Below are positions 28,239 through 37,357 of a stretch of DNA of 64,000 nt, piece by piece (positions within the stretch are counted from its first letter, which is position 1; each line of letters begins with the position of its first letter). A program made the position numbers and the translations under genes. Under the pieces are notes generated by a model. That model had not been told where the DNA came from, did no database searches, and was given only the letters and a program-made list of their open reading frames with translations. The stretch is from Aurantiochytrium sp. KH105 (lineage: Eukaryota; Sar; Bigyra; Thraustochytrida; Thraustochytriidae): the NCBI GenBank assembly GCA_003116975.1, contig BGKB01000060.1, positions 219,208 through 283,207 on the forward strand. The letters are read 5' to 3'.

Positions 28239-30752
28239 ATGGGCCAGAGCCTCTCTGGTGCCGATGGCGCCGCCGCGGGGTCGGCCAAGGCGCAGGCAAA
28301 GCAAGCCCAAGCTCAGGCAAAGGCGCAAAGACGCAATTCACATCCCTTGTCGCAGAGTGGAACTGGAGTTCCGCCAATTCCTTTACATCATCATGATGGG
28401 CATCATGATATAGAGCAAGACGATGCAAACCAACACACGCGAGCACAAGACCAGCAAGACCAGCAAGCGAAAAGTGGCGACTTGCGACACCGAAGTTCAA
28501 CGCTTTTAGAGTCACTCGATTGTGACACGGATGACCGAACCATGGTGCTGCTCACGAGTCATCGAAACAGTATAAGCAACCACACTGTGGCCACAGAATC
28601 CACCACCCCCGAAACGATCGAGTCCGAATATTCCGCGGAAGACGAAGATGAGGATTTTACCGATCAAGTCGCAGATAACACCGCAGACCTCGAAACGAGC
28701 AGCGAAACGCCCGTCGCTCCCTCCTCGCCGCAGCCTTGGGCAGGAGATGCCCACGTGGGACACCTTTCCGCCGCGTGCACTGCAGGAACGGCCTCTCTGG
28801 CAGCAAGTCTCCCAGCCGCAGCCCTGCCCGGCGGAGCGCTAACCTCAACACCCCAACGCATGTCGCCCTTTGCGCCGGCCAAGATGGCGTTTGGAAATGC
28901 CGAGGTCCTTGTGGCCGCAAGTAATGGGCTTGTGGTGGGCGCCACGCCCTCGATATCCTCTTCGCAAAAACCGCACGGTCAGAGCGGCAATCCTAAATTC
29001 TCCGATAGCGAGATCCCGGACTGGATTCGCAAGTACGAGACCGTCATGGGTCACGTGAACCAATACGTCATGTTCGACCGCATCGGCTCTGGCGCGCAAG
29101 GCTCCGTGTACAAATGTCTTAACCTCAAGGACAAGAAAATTTACGCCATCAAGGCTCTCGAACACGCTTCGCTGCGCAAACGACGAAAACCGGGCTCGAG
29201 CATCAATTCGCTCAAGAATGAAATTGGCATCATGAAAATGCTCGATCACCCGAACCTCGTCAAACTCTACGAAGTGATTGACGACTTGGAAAATGACCGT
29301 CTGTATCTCGTCATTGACTATGTGCAAGGTGGGGGCGTCATGGGGGACCACGATCTCATGAAGGGCGGGCCCGAGTTGGCCATCCCTGAGGAACGCGCTC
29401 AAATGCTTTTCGGAGACTTTGTCCGCGGCATGGAGTATCTTCACAATCATGGCGTCCTGCACCGTGACATCAAACCCAGCAATATGCTCATTGACAATAA
29501 CACGGAGGATGGTGAGCCTCGGGTTAAGGTGTGCGATTTTGGCGTGTCCTCTCTCTGCAATCAAGAAAAGAGCGCCAAGGTTTTGGGCGAGGATGATCTC
29601 ATCTATGTTGCTGGATTCGGGACAGTGGCCATGATGAGTCCAGAGGCCTTGGGCCGGGGCCCAGACGCCATTTACCACGGGCGCCCCGCGGACGTTTGGG
29701 CTGCTGGTGTCACTTTGTATTGTATGGTCACAGGAACGCTTCCATGGCGTGCCAAGGATGCCGACTCCCTGCAAAAGGAAATATGCTCTGGGTCTCCTGT
29801 AAATTTTCCACCGCGACCCAGGCTTTCGAAAGAAGTGCGTCGGCTTATTTCCAAAATGCTTGAGCTTGACCCAAATCAGCGCATCACCTTTTCGCTCATT
29901 CGCCAGGAGCCCTGGTTGCTTAATGGTCACGCCTCTGGACATTCAAGTCGAAGCGTAAGCGAGCGTCTTGAGTCTCTCGCGGCCATCTCGTCTTCCACTT
30001 CCTGGTCTTCGGGATCGCCGTCGCCTGTGGCAGGCGCCCCTTCTCATTCTCTTTCAGGTCCTGCTTCAGCGACACACTCATCTGGGCAGTCACTTGCGTC
30101 GATGACCGCCTCTGCTGCAACGTATTCTTCTTCCAAGTCAGTGACGCAATCTCAAGGCAATGGGGCCGACGAAGAGGACCGTATTGGCGAATCTACGAGT
30201 GGGGGAAGTGCAAACTCAAACGGCTCACCGTCATCGGGGAGCCTCTTGGACAGCTTTCGTCGCTCAAACCGGCATCACAAGGCGCGAAGCGCTCGCATCG
30301 GCAGCATCAAGATGCCTCGAGATACCTGGCTTGCAAATGTGCAAGCCGTTCTTGCGGCGACTCATCCGAACTCGAAGAAAAATGGGCCACACTCCTCGTC
30401 TTCTTCGGCACACCAGCCGCGGCGCCACGAAAGCTCGTCGGCGCCGGACCTCCCTGTCGCAGGTTCGGCAGAAAGGCCTAGCACAACGACGCCCCCGGCA
30501 GTGACAGCGAATGGGGTCAGCAGCCCATCGAGCATGCCCGAGCCAGGTGACGCGGTTCATCACAGCTCGAGCATTGGCAGTACTGGAAGTTCCAGCAACG
30601 CGACGAACGGGAGCTCGGCATACTCGGGCGCCCTCGAGCGGGGGGTCGGGACACCCCCGCTGGCTCCAAGTTCGCCATCACCATCACCATCGCCGCCGCT
30701 GGTGCCGCAACAAAGCGTCGTCTCGAATAAGGCAAGAATCACGCCGCCATGA
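28239..30752 (+). CDS. CaMKK/LKB1-like upstream kinase
   Basis: 837 aa from the ATG at 28239; the frame upstream is open, but only from a non-ATG codon. MGQSLSGA at the N-terminus would fit N-myristoylation (inference). After about 270 residues of low-complexity sequence a kinase domain spans about 275-560: FDRIGSGAQGSVYK, AIKALEH, HRDIKPSN (HRD at 408-410), CDFGVSS, and VAGFGTVAMMSPEAL in place of the usual GTP-x-FM-x-PE. An Arg/Pro-rich stretch in the kinase N-lobe (SLRKRRKPGSSINSLKNE) recalls the RP insert of CaMKK. CaMKK/LKB1/SAK kinases phosphorylate the AMPK/SnRK1 activation loop. A Ser-rich tail of about 270 residues follows. No calmodulin-binding helix could be identified. Confidence 0.8.
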   Translation: MGQSLSGADGAAAGSAKAQAKQAQAQAKAQRRNSHPLSQSGTGVPPIPLHHHDGHHDIEQDDANQHTRAQDQQDQQAKSGDLRHRSSTLLESLDCDTDDRTMVLLTSHRNSISNHTVATESTTPETIESEYSAEDEDEDFTDQVADNTADLETSSETPVAPSSPQPWAGDAHVGHLSAACTAGTASLAASLPAAALPGGALTSTPQRMSPFAPAKMAFGNAEVLVAASNGLVVGATPSISSSQKPHGQSGNPKFSDSEIPDWIRKYETVMGHVNQYVMFDRIGSGAQGSVYKCLNLKDKKIYAIKALEHASLRKRRKPGSSINSLKNEIGIMKMLDHPNLVKLYEVIDDLENDRLYLVIDYVQGGGVMGDHDLMKGGPELAIPEERAQMLFGDFVRGMEYLHNHGVLHRDIKPSNMLIDNNTEDGEPRVKVCDFGVSSLCNQEKSAKVLGEDDLIYVAGFGTVAMMSPEALGRGPDAIYHGRPADVWAAGVTLYCMVTGTLPWRAKDADSLQKEICSGSPVNFPPRPRLSKEVRRLISKMLELDPNQRITFSLIRQEPWLLNGHASGHSSRSVSERLESLAAISSSTSWSSGSPSPVAGAPSHSLSGPASATHSSGQSLASMTASAATYSSSKSVTQSQGNGADEEDRIGESTSGGSANSNGSPSSGSLLDSFRRSNRHHKARSARIGSIKMPRDTWLANVQAVLAATHPNSKKNGPHSSSSSAHQPRRHESSSAPDLPVAGSAERPSTTTPPAVTANGVSSPSSMPEPGDAVHHSSSIGSTGSSSNATNGSSAYSGALERGVGTPPLAPSSPSPSPSPPLVPQQSVVSNKARITPP

Positions 30753-31065
30753 TCAGCAGCTGCGTCGTCCGAGGGTGCGTTGGCTTTTACGAGAAGGAGG
30801 AAGTTTCAACTCCCCTGCGCACGTATCTGCCTGTATAGAAGAAGGATTATCGATAAGCATAGAGCGAGCAGTGAGCACCCCATAAGCAATGAGCCATGAA
30901 AACCAAAAAAAAAACAAAAGAGTAAAAAGAAAGGGGGGTTTGATTCAGTAGTTGGAATGTCGAGTAGATGATGTGAGGCGGAGGCGCAGGCAACGAGCCG
31001 AACAGAGAAGACGGCACGTCACCATAGTTAGATTGCTGGATTTTAGATCAGTCGAAGAGTGCGTT
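30753..31065. other. Convergent 3' spacer
   Basis: A-rich around 30900-30925. No gene is seen. Confidence 0.5.
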
Positions 31066-32124
31066 TTACACGGCGCCGTTGTGCTTGGATTCTGACAGTT
31101 GCAAAGGCTTGTTCTCATGCGGCAAGGGCTTGAAAACCGTCGCCGTGTATGAGTGGAGGGCATCGTCCTCGTGCTTGATGTGGAGAACGAGGTGGAAGTT
31201 GATGCCCGCAACGACCTGCTGAGCGGCCTGCTCAATCTTGACGAGGTCGCCCTTGCCAATCTCCTTGGCAGCAAAGTCAGCAGCCTCCTTCACCTCGGGG
31301 GTCTCGGTATCAGCCTCCTTGTAGCCTCCCGGCACACCCGGAAGCGACATTTTTGAGAGATCCTCCGAGAGGCCATCGGCGGCACTCGAGGGAGCGCCAA
31401 CGGTCTGCTTAAGGCGGTCCTCGGCGCCTTCCGTAACGTCTTCAGCCTGGCTGTCGTGGTCCGAGTCCTCGGCTGCGTTCTGCGCGGCGACAGAGTCGCG
31501 GCGAACCTCCTCGCGCTTGTTCCTCTCGTCGATTTGCTTGTCAATGGCCTTCTTCTCGATGGAAGCCGATTCGTCGCCCTCGTCCTCGACGGGCTTGAGC
31601 TCGCTGGCCTCCTTGCTGCCGCCGTTGATGGCCTTGGCAAGCTCGAGCTTCTCTTTGAACAGGTTGGCGATCTCGGAGCTGCTAAACTTGATGGCAAAGG
31701 TTTCGGTCTTGAGTTCTTCGTCGGCAAAATCAGACGCCGTGAAGACCCACGAGCGGTCCGAGCCGACGTTGGACTTGAGCTCAACGTGGGGGCTCACGAG
31801 GTGGTTGGCGCAGATCTTGAGCGTCTTCTCCTGACGCATCAAAAGGCGGACCTTGCCCATCTCCTTGTGCTTGAGAAGCTTGACGTCGCCGGTGCCGCGC
31901 TCCTTCCACCAGTTTTTGCGCACCTCACCGCCGTAGATGTCCTCGGCGACGAAGACAAAGAGCTTGGAGCGCTGCTTGAAGCAGACCTCCTCGTCCTCCT
32001 CCATGGTCTTCACCTCCACCTTTTCCATATTGTACTTGGGCGTGAACTCCGTCGCCTCGCCGGCGGCCTCATCGGCGCCCTCGAAAGCGGCGCCGGCCTC
32101 ATTCTGGGCTTCCGCCTCCGACAT
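31066..32124 (-). CDS. RanBP1-type Ran-binding protein fused to a stefin-like cystatin domain
   Basis: 352 aa in one uninterrupted frame from the ATG at 32124. Residues about 33-165 are a Ran-binding domain ([20 protein letters not shown], then [15 protein letters not shown] and [20 protein letters not shown]). RanBP1 binds Ran-GTP and promotes hydrolysis with RanGAP in nuclear transport. An acidic linker follows. Residues about 259-345 match stefins: [20 protein letters not shown], the Q-V-V-A-G inhibitory loop at 303-307 and LPHEN where stefins have LPGQN. Cystatins inhibit papain-like Cys proteases. No intron-like border separates the modules, though an internal ATG (MSLPGVPGG, residue 259) could start a free cystatin. 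Confidence 0.88.
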   Translation of the reverse strand: MSEAEAQNEAGAAFEGADEAAGEATEFTPKYNMEKVEVKTMEEDEEVCFKQRSKLFVFVAEDIYGGEVRKNWWKERGTGDVKLLKHKEMGKVRLLMRQEKTLKICANHLVSPHVELKSNVGSDRSWVFTASDFADEELKTETFAIKFSSSEIANLFKEKLELAKAINGGSKEASELKPVEDEGDESASIEKKAIDKQIDERNKREEVRRDSVAAQNAAEDSDHDSQAEDVTEGAEDRLKQTVGAPSSAADGLSEDLSKMSLPGVPGGYKEADTETPEVKEAADFAAKEIGKGDLVKIEQAAQQVVAGINFHLVLHIKHEDDALHSYTATVFKPLPHENKPLQLSESKHNGAV

Positions 32125-33708
32125 CTTTCCTCGAGGCCTCGCTGGCTGTTTCCCTCGCTAGCTGCTGCGGCTTTGCTCTCTCGCTCGCTTCTGGCTGGCT
32201 GGCTGGCTGGCTGTGCGTCGCGATCGCCCACCATGCACAAACCGACACACGCAAAAGTCGCGTCGTCGACGATGGATCAGTCAGAGTATGTGAGCAGCAG
32301 GAGTTGGTCGTCAGTTGGTCAGTCAGCAATCCATCTATCCGCGCGTCCCGTCTCGCGCTGCCGCGCTCTCCGGGTGCTCGAGGGCCTCCCCGCCTGCCTT
32401 TCCTTTCCTTTCCTTTCCTCTCCTCTCCTTTCCTTCTCGCCGAGGTCGTTAACCGCTCCATGGCGTGCGGCACTCTCTGCTTCGCCGTTGGCGCCGCGGG
32501 CTCGCGGGACGCTCGCGTGCCCGCGGGCGCAGAGCCGGGCGCGGGGGCGGGCGTCAGAGCGCGCGTGCGGGCGGGTGGCGCGCAGCGGGGCCGGAGACCC
32601 TGTCGCGCGCCGCGCTCGCGCGACACATCGGACGCCGCGGCGCCGCATCGTTCGAATCATGAACCATGGCGCATCGGCCGCACGGAGAGCGCAGCGCGGC
32701 GCCCGGCCGCCGCACGAGGGGAGGGAGGGAGGGAGGGAGGGAGGGAGAGAGCGGGCCCGCGGCGCCGGTCTGCCTGCCTACCGGCCAGCCGGCCGGCCGG
32801 ACGGCCTGCGCGGCTGCCTGCGCGCGACGGCGAGAGCGAGAGCGAGGCAAGAGAGCGAGCGTGCGTGCAAGCGTGCCAACCTACCTTGTTCTGGATACAA
32901 GTTTGGATTCCTTCGCGGAGCCCGGGCGGGCCATTGTTCACTTGCGCGCTGGGGATATTCACTTGCGGGGGCCAACTTGCACTTGCGGGGGGCCTTTCTC
33001 CACTGTGCGCGGCGGCCCGGGAAAGGGCGCCGATGGTCCGGCGCGCGCCTGCGCCGAAGCTTGGGCACCCTAACCGCCGAGGCGTTGCGGACTGGAGCGT
33101 GTGGAACCTCCTGCTTTTCTGCTAGTCGAAGAGAAAGTGCCAAGATCGTTTGAGCATCCATCATCAGTGCGGCTCGGCGCGCAGGGAGATGTAAAGCAAA
33201 AGTTCTTCGTTCGATGTGTCCAGATGAAGGAGGATATTTGATTTGTAGTACATAGATTTTATGCAAGCGCGGCGTCGAGGATTATACAGACAAGAAATTC
33301 GACGTAGCGTGCTGCGTGATATGATGTGATCGGATGCTATATGTTGTTGTGACGCGACTTGCCGCGATGCGACTTGCAGTTTGAGTCTCGTAGAGCCTAC
33401 GTATCTGGACTTCTTTCTTTGTCAAAATTTTCGACGTAAAGTGCCCTTCTCACAGACGAGATCGAGACCTTGATGAAACGTTTCCAACAAGAGCAGAGAA
33501 TAATTTCATGCCAAAGTAGTATACCACATCCGCGATAGATTCTGGTGATATTCATGTTGCGACGTAACATAAGATAGAGAAGACGCGAGCCACTGGCCAG
33601 CCATTTCCCCCCTTTCTTGTTTTGTTTTTTTTTGGAGGGGGGGGGGGGGGGGGGGGGGTTAGCAAGGGTTTACTGTACAAGGCCAGCCAACCAACCAGCC
33701 AGCCACCT
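32125..33708. other. Long intergenic region, RanBP1-cystatin promoter side
   Basis: GC-rich from 32125 to about 33110, with (TGGC)n at 32191-32212, (TTTCC)n at 32398-32425 and (GGGA)n at 32719-32745; AT-richer from 33120. A G homopolymer of over 20 bases lies near 33636-33658. The long open frames here are compositional; no gene is supported. Confidence 0.5.
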
Positions 33709-34590
33709 TTACAAGGCGAAAAGGTAGTGTGCAAAGCGAATCGGATTATGCCAGGCGTGCTTAGGACCCTTGGCCACATCAAAGTACGTCGGAATGTCGG
33801 CCTTGCCACAGGAGTTATAGGTGGCATAGAGATCCGCTGCAGGGACGCCTTCCCAGCCTGTCCACACGGTAAGTCCTGGCGCAGGCCGCTTTGCCGATGC
33901 CGCGAGAGGTCGTAAAAGGGTCTCTTGCAGCGTGTCCAACGATGCAAGCACAAATGACGCGCGCACAGCAAAGGTTATTTGCGCCTCATGACCTACAAAT
34001 CGGTCCACCACAGTAAACATTTCATGGCAGGCGCTGGCTTCATAATGCGCGGGGGACAGCGTGCATGGTGCGAATTTGGTTCGCCAGCCCAGAGAATACA
34101 CTGTTCTGAAGAAGAAGAGGTCCCGATTCCGCTGGATAAATGCATCGCAGACGTCGAAGAAAGCTTGCAGCTCTTCCGGGTCCCAAGTCCCATCTTGCCC
34201 CACAACATCCGCATTGAGCCAGATCTCTGGCAGCTCGCTCTTCGGCACGCGCAGCTTGGTCACAGCACTTTCTAGCGCAAAGAGGGCATGTTTGGGGGCG
34301 TGGAGTAGCTCTTTGAAATCGAGCTTGACGACCTGGATCGTTTTCCCGTTCTTGACCGACAAGAGACAGGCCTCGGCCCAGGCCTCCATGGTCAGCTCTT
34401 CGTCGCTGGCCAGCTCGCTCACGGCCGTGTGACGCGTTACAGCCGTCTGCAGTCGCGGATTCCAGGCTACGTCCACCTCTAGCCTTCGCACGTGGTGCGT
34501 GGCGATGGCGTCGGCGAGCAAGTCGCGCGCATTGACGGCATGGGCCCAAGTTCTCGTCTCGCGCTCGAGTGCTTCGGCCGTCGTCTGCAT
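33709..34590 (-). CDS. FAM151/Menorin-family protein
   Basis: 293 aa from the ATG at 34590 (MQTTAEALERE) to TAA. It matches the FAM151 (DUF2181) pattern: an early EVDVAWN where family members have E-x-D-V, HTAVSELASDEELTMEAW, the VKLDFKELL motif, then EIWLNADVVGQDG, and a TVYSLGWRTKFAP block, ending PIRFAHYLFAL. The family has a TIM-barrel/GDPD-like relationship and includes nematode Menorin, which acts in dendrite shaping; biochemical activity is unclear. No signal peptide is seen when starting at this ATG, unlike FAM151A but like the shorter FAM151B. The frame upstream continues without ATG support. Confidence 0.8.
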   Translation of the reverse strand: MQTTAEALERETRTWAHAVNARDLLADAIATHHVRRLEVDVAWNPRLQTAVTRHTAVSELASDEELTMEAWAEACLLSVKNGKTIQVVKLDFKELLHAPKHALFALESAVTKLRVPKSELPEIWLNADVVGQDGTWDPEELQAFFDVCDAFIQRNRDLFFFRTVYSLGWRTKFAPCTLSPAHYEASACHEMFTVVDRFVGHEAQITFAVRASFVLASLDTLQETLLRPLAASAKRPAPGLTVWTGWEGVPAADLYATYNSCGKADIPTYFDVAKGPKHAWHNPIRFAHYLFAL

Positions 34591-34877
34591 GTCGCGGGGG
34601 ACCGACCGCGCGAGGACTCGGAGGGGACGGGGAGGGAGGGGGAGAAGAGGGGGACACAGGGGCAAAACAAGGCGAGCGCGGCTGCCTCGGCACCTCGTTA
34701 CGAAGCTTGCGCAGAACTTGGCGTTCTGCTTTCTGTACTGGCACCCATCGTCAGAGCGAGAAAGAAGAATTCCTGGGGGGAAAAAGTTTCACGGTCTGAA
34801 TTGATGATCGATAGGCCTAGATCAAACTTTCCGAATCATTGGCCTTCTTTATCTTTTACGTACACTTACTAGTACTA
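34591..34877. other. Short spacer between two minus-strand genes
   Basis: Leader of the FAM151-like gene and 3' end of the transporter gene. Nothing else is seen. Confidence 0.4.
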
Positions 34878-36140
34878 CTATACAGTTGTGACAGGACGAG
34901 ATGCAGAACCCTCTACAGCAGAGACATCTCCTGCGAAAGGAGTTTGTTGAGAAGCTTGCATTTCGACAAGTACACCCGCCTTAGCTTGGCGCTGCGTGCC
35001 CTCCTCTTGCTCTCTTTCTTCTTCAGAGTCCGAAGTTTCAGACTCGTCGCCAAGAAGGTCCGCAACCTCGGGGCCGTCCAGAGAGTCTGCCTCGTTTGCC
35101 TTGATCCTCTCATATGAAGCTCTTTCCTTTGGTTCCTCGAGCACCCAGCGTAAACAAGAAGGGAGAACGAGATCCAGCACGTCGGGTTCATCTGGCGTCT
35201 TCAGTTTCAAAGCGCTGTACAAGGCAACGCCCATAAGCGCCACAAAGACACCGAAGAGATTAGAGATCAAATCGCTCAGAGGCCTACCCTCCGTGAGATA
35301 CATTGCATAATGGGCAATGAGAATCAAACAGGTTTTACCATGCCCGACGACCTGGAAAGTGATTGCCGAAGTTCTGCCAATCAGTGCAAAAGCGTGGATG
35401 TTCGCGCTGATGGCCAGAACACACGAGAGAAGAATGAGCCCCGCGAGTGACGTCGAGGATTGTGATATGATGGAGTTCTGGTCCTGCGTTCCCAGGTCCT
35501 CGATTGACGCACCCGAGCGGAATGCATCAAACAAAATCGGCCCATCTATGATTGCTGCCAAAAGCCCGCAAATGAAGATTTGCGATGTGCACAAGGTAAG
35601 CGCAAGTTCTTGACTTGACATTTTCCATTCCTCTTGCTTGCGCCCCATCCAGGTTTGGTATTGAGCAGAAATAACGACGGCCAAGGCACCTACGAGCGAT
35701 CCAATCAGATTTAGATTGAGGTCCGTAACTGTCGCTCCGCCCACGCCGGCGAGGATGAGCACGAGAGCCACCTGAATTTTTCGAGTCGCAAAGGTGCCGT
35801 ACATGAAAGCATCAATTGCCAAGCAGCAAGGCACAACGCAGAGTTTCATCATTTGATAGAAGCCAACGCTGTTGAGATGGAGTGAAAAGTTCATGAGACA
35901 CATGGACCCGACACCAAAGCAGGATACCAGCAATGTTTCCCCGAGAGAGACATATTTTACTTCAAATAGCCCAAAGACTCTTGCCAGGATTTGCAAGAGG
36001 CCGGCTGTCCACATGAAATGAATTGTAGTGAGCGTGAAAATGTAGGAGAACCCCGAAGCAAAAATTGCTTTGTTGACCAGCACCAGTGCAACGGAGCTCA
36101 CAATGCTTCCCACGACCAGCGCCCAAGCCGGGTACGTCAT
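34878..36140 (-). CDS. Nucleotide-sugar / triose-phosphate-type transporter (DMT superfamily)
   Basis: 420 aa from the ATG at 36140 (MTYPAWALVVGSIVSSVALV). Nine to ten hydrophobic segments are visible, with typical TPT/NST features: VLVNKAIFASGFSYIFTLTT, FSLHLNSVGFYQMMKLCVVP, LVGALAVVISAQYQTWMGRKQ and a late QVVGHGKTCLILIAHY. These motifs are closest to the plant UDP-sugar (URGT/UXT-like) and KT/KD-group transporters, which exchange nucleotide sugars for UMP in the Golgi. Substrate cannot be assigned by eye. A cytosolic C-terminal tail of about 90 residues is acidic (LLGDESETSDSEEEREQEEG). An array of short tandem repeats lies directly before the start codon. Confidence 0.85.
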   Translation of the reverse strand: MTYPAWALVVGSIVSSVALVLVNKAIFASGFSYIFTLTTIHFMWTAGLLQILARVFGLFEVKYVSLGETLLVSCFGVGSMCLMNFSLHLNSVGFYQMMKLCVVPCCLAIDAFMYGTFATRKIQVALVLILAGVGGATVTDLNLNLIGSLVGALAVVISAQYQTWMGRKQEEWKMSSQELALTLCTSQIFICGLLAAIIDGPILFDAFRSGASIEDLGTQDQNSIISQSSTSLAGLILLSCVLAISANIHAFALIGRTSAITFQVVGHGKTCLILIAHYAMYLTEGRPLSDLISNLFGVFVALMGVALYSALKLKTPDEPDVLDLVLPSCLRWVLEEPKERASYERIKANEADSLDGPEVADLLGDESETSDSEEEREQEEGTQRQAKAGVLVEMQASQQTPFAGDVSAVEGSASRPVTTV

Positions 36141-36154
36141 TGTTACAACCCACT

Positions 36155-36249
36155 CACAGCCTGACTTGCAACGAACGATTCACAGCCTGACTTGCAACGA
36201 ACGATTCACAGCCTGACTAGCAACGCTTCACAGCCTGACCAGCAACTTC
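36155..36249. repeat. Minisatellite: four tandem units of 21-26 bp
   Basis: Units start CACAGCCTGAC at 36155, 36181, 36207 and 36229. The first two are identical 26-mers; the later ones are shorter and diverged. The array begins 15 bases upstream of the transporter ATG, so it is probably in its 5' leader or core promoter. Confidence 0.95.
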
Positions 36250-37357
36250 ACGCGCCACAACCAATACAGCAACCGCTGCAGTAACAGCGTCGACTGCGTT
36301 GACAGAACCTGGAAGCGGCGCTGGCGCGAATCAACCCAAGGCCAGGCAGCCCAGCACCAGCTCCAGCACCAACAGCTGCAGCTGCAGGCAACGGTTGCGG
36401 CTCGCCCGCGATCGCGGGGCGCGCGAGCGTCTCTCCCCGCCGGCGATTGCGCTTTGCCGAGGTCGCTGCGCCTTTTCACTTCATGTTCATCAACCCGCGC
36501 AGACAGAGTCAGCCTCCCAGCGTGATTCGATGCATCGACGCACGGCAAACTTCCCGACTAGGAGTGGCCTACTGTTTACTTATCCAGATAGCTATAATGG
36601 ATCCCCAAGGAATGTCATCTCCCTCGAGTCCAGCCTCACGAGCGTTGTCAACTGCAGCTGTAGCGAACCTTGTTTGTTTGCTTGCTTGCTAGAAATTGAT
36701 TGATGCAACGCGAGGGAACATGTTGCAACGAATGTGACTTTGTTAACTTGAGAAATGCTTCGAGCTGATCTCTTCGATGGATTCGAGGGCGAACTGTGGA
36801 TCGGAACGTGTTGCGGTCGTCCACTACCACCACAATCTACGCTGCAGAACAAACCACACAGACATCAATGCCTAAGATCCCGCAAAGACTACGTCGGCGT
36901 CGGTCACTTCCTCAGCAATAAGATCGACTTTGCACAGACCGTCTCTCGTTTCTTCTCTCTTCTCTTTTCTTTTTACATCCCAGTATCGATTCCCATGCCT
37001 GGCCTCCAGACGCGCACACGTCGACCATCGCCAGCTTTCCTCTGCCGAAGCAGCACCTCCTTTTCCTTCTTGTTGTTGTTCTGGTTCTTCGTCCTCTCAG
37101 GCTTCTTCTTCCTATTCTCACGACCGTGAACGTGACGGCGTGCCATAGGTTAGTCCACTTCATCCACGTCGACAGCCTCGGCCTGCCTGCCTGCCTGCCT
37201 GCGAGACGACCAACGGCCGACCAAGGTCCAGCTTGACGCCGCCCTGCTGCCTGCTTGCGGCTAGCACTTGCACACTGACTCGCTCGCGACGAGGGGGAAA
37301 GCAAAACGAGAGAGCGAGATCGAACCGCCGTGCATCTCAGGCGGGCGGGCGCGAACG
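36250..37357. other. Divergent promoter region
   Basis: Between the transporter (-) and the EEP gene (+). Includes a (CCTG)n tract at 37181-37202. No gene is supported. Confidence 0.5.

Noticed and set aside
28845-29942. 365-codon minus-strand frame inside the CaMKK-like kinase
   Set aside because: It mirrors the kinase domain codons and has no family character of its own.
31456-33153. 565-codon plus-strand frame opposite the RanBP1-cystatin gene and its upstream region
   Set aside because: It is antisense to a well-supported gene and then runs through GC-rich promoter sequence; composition explains its length.
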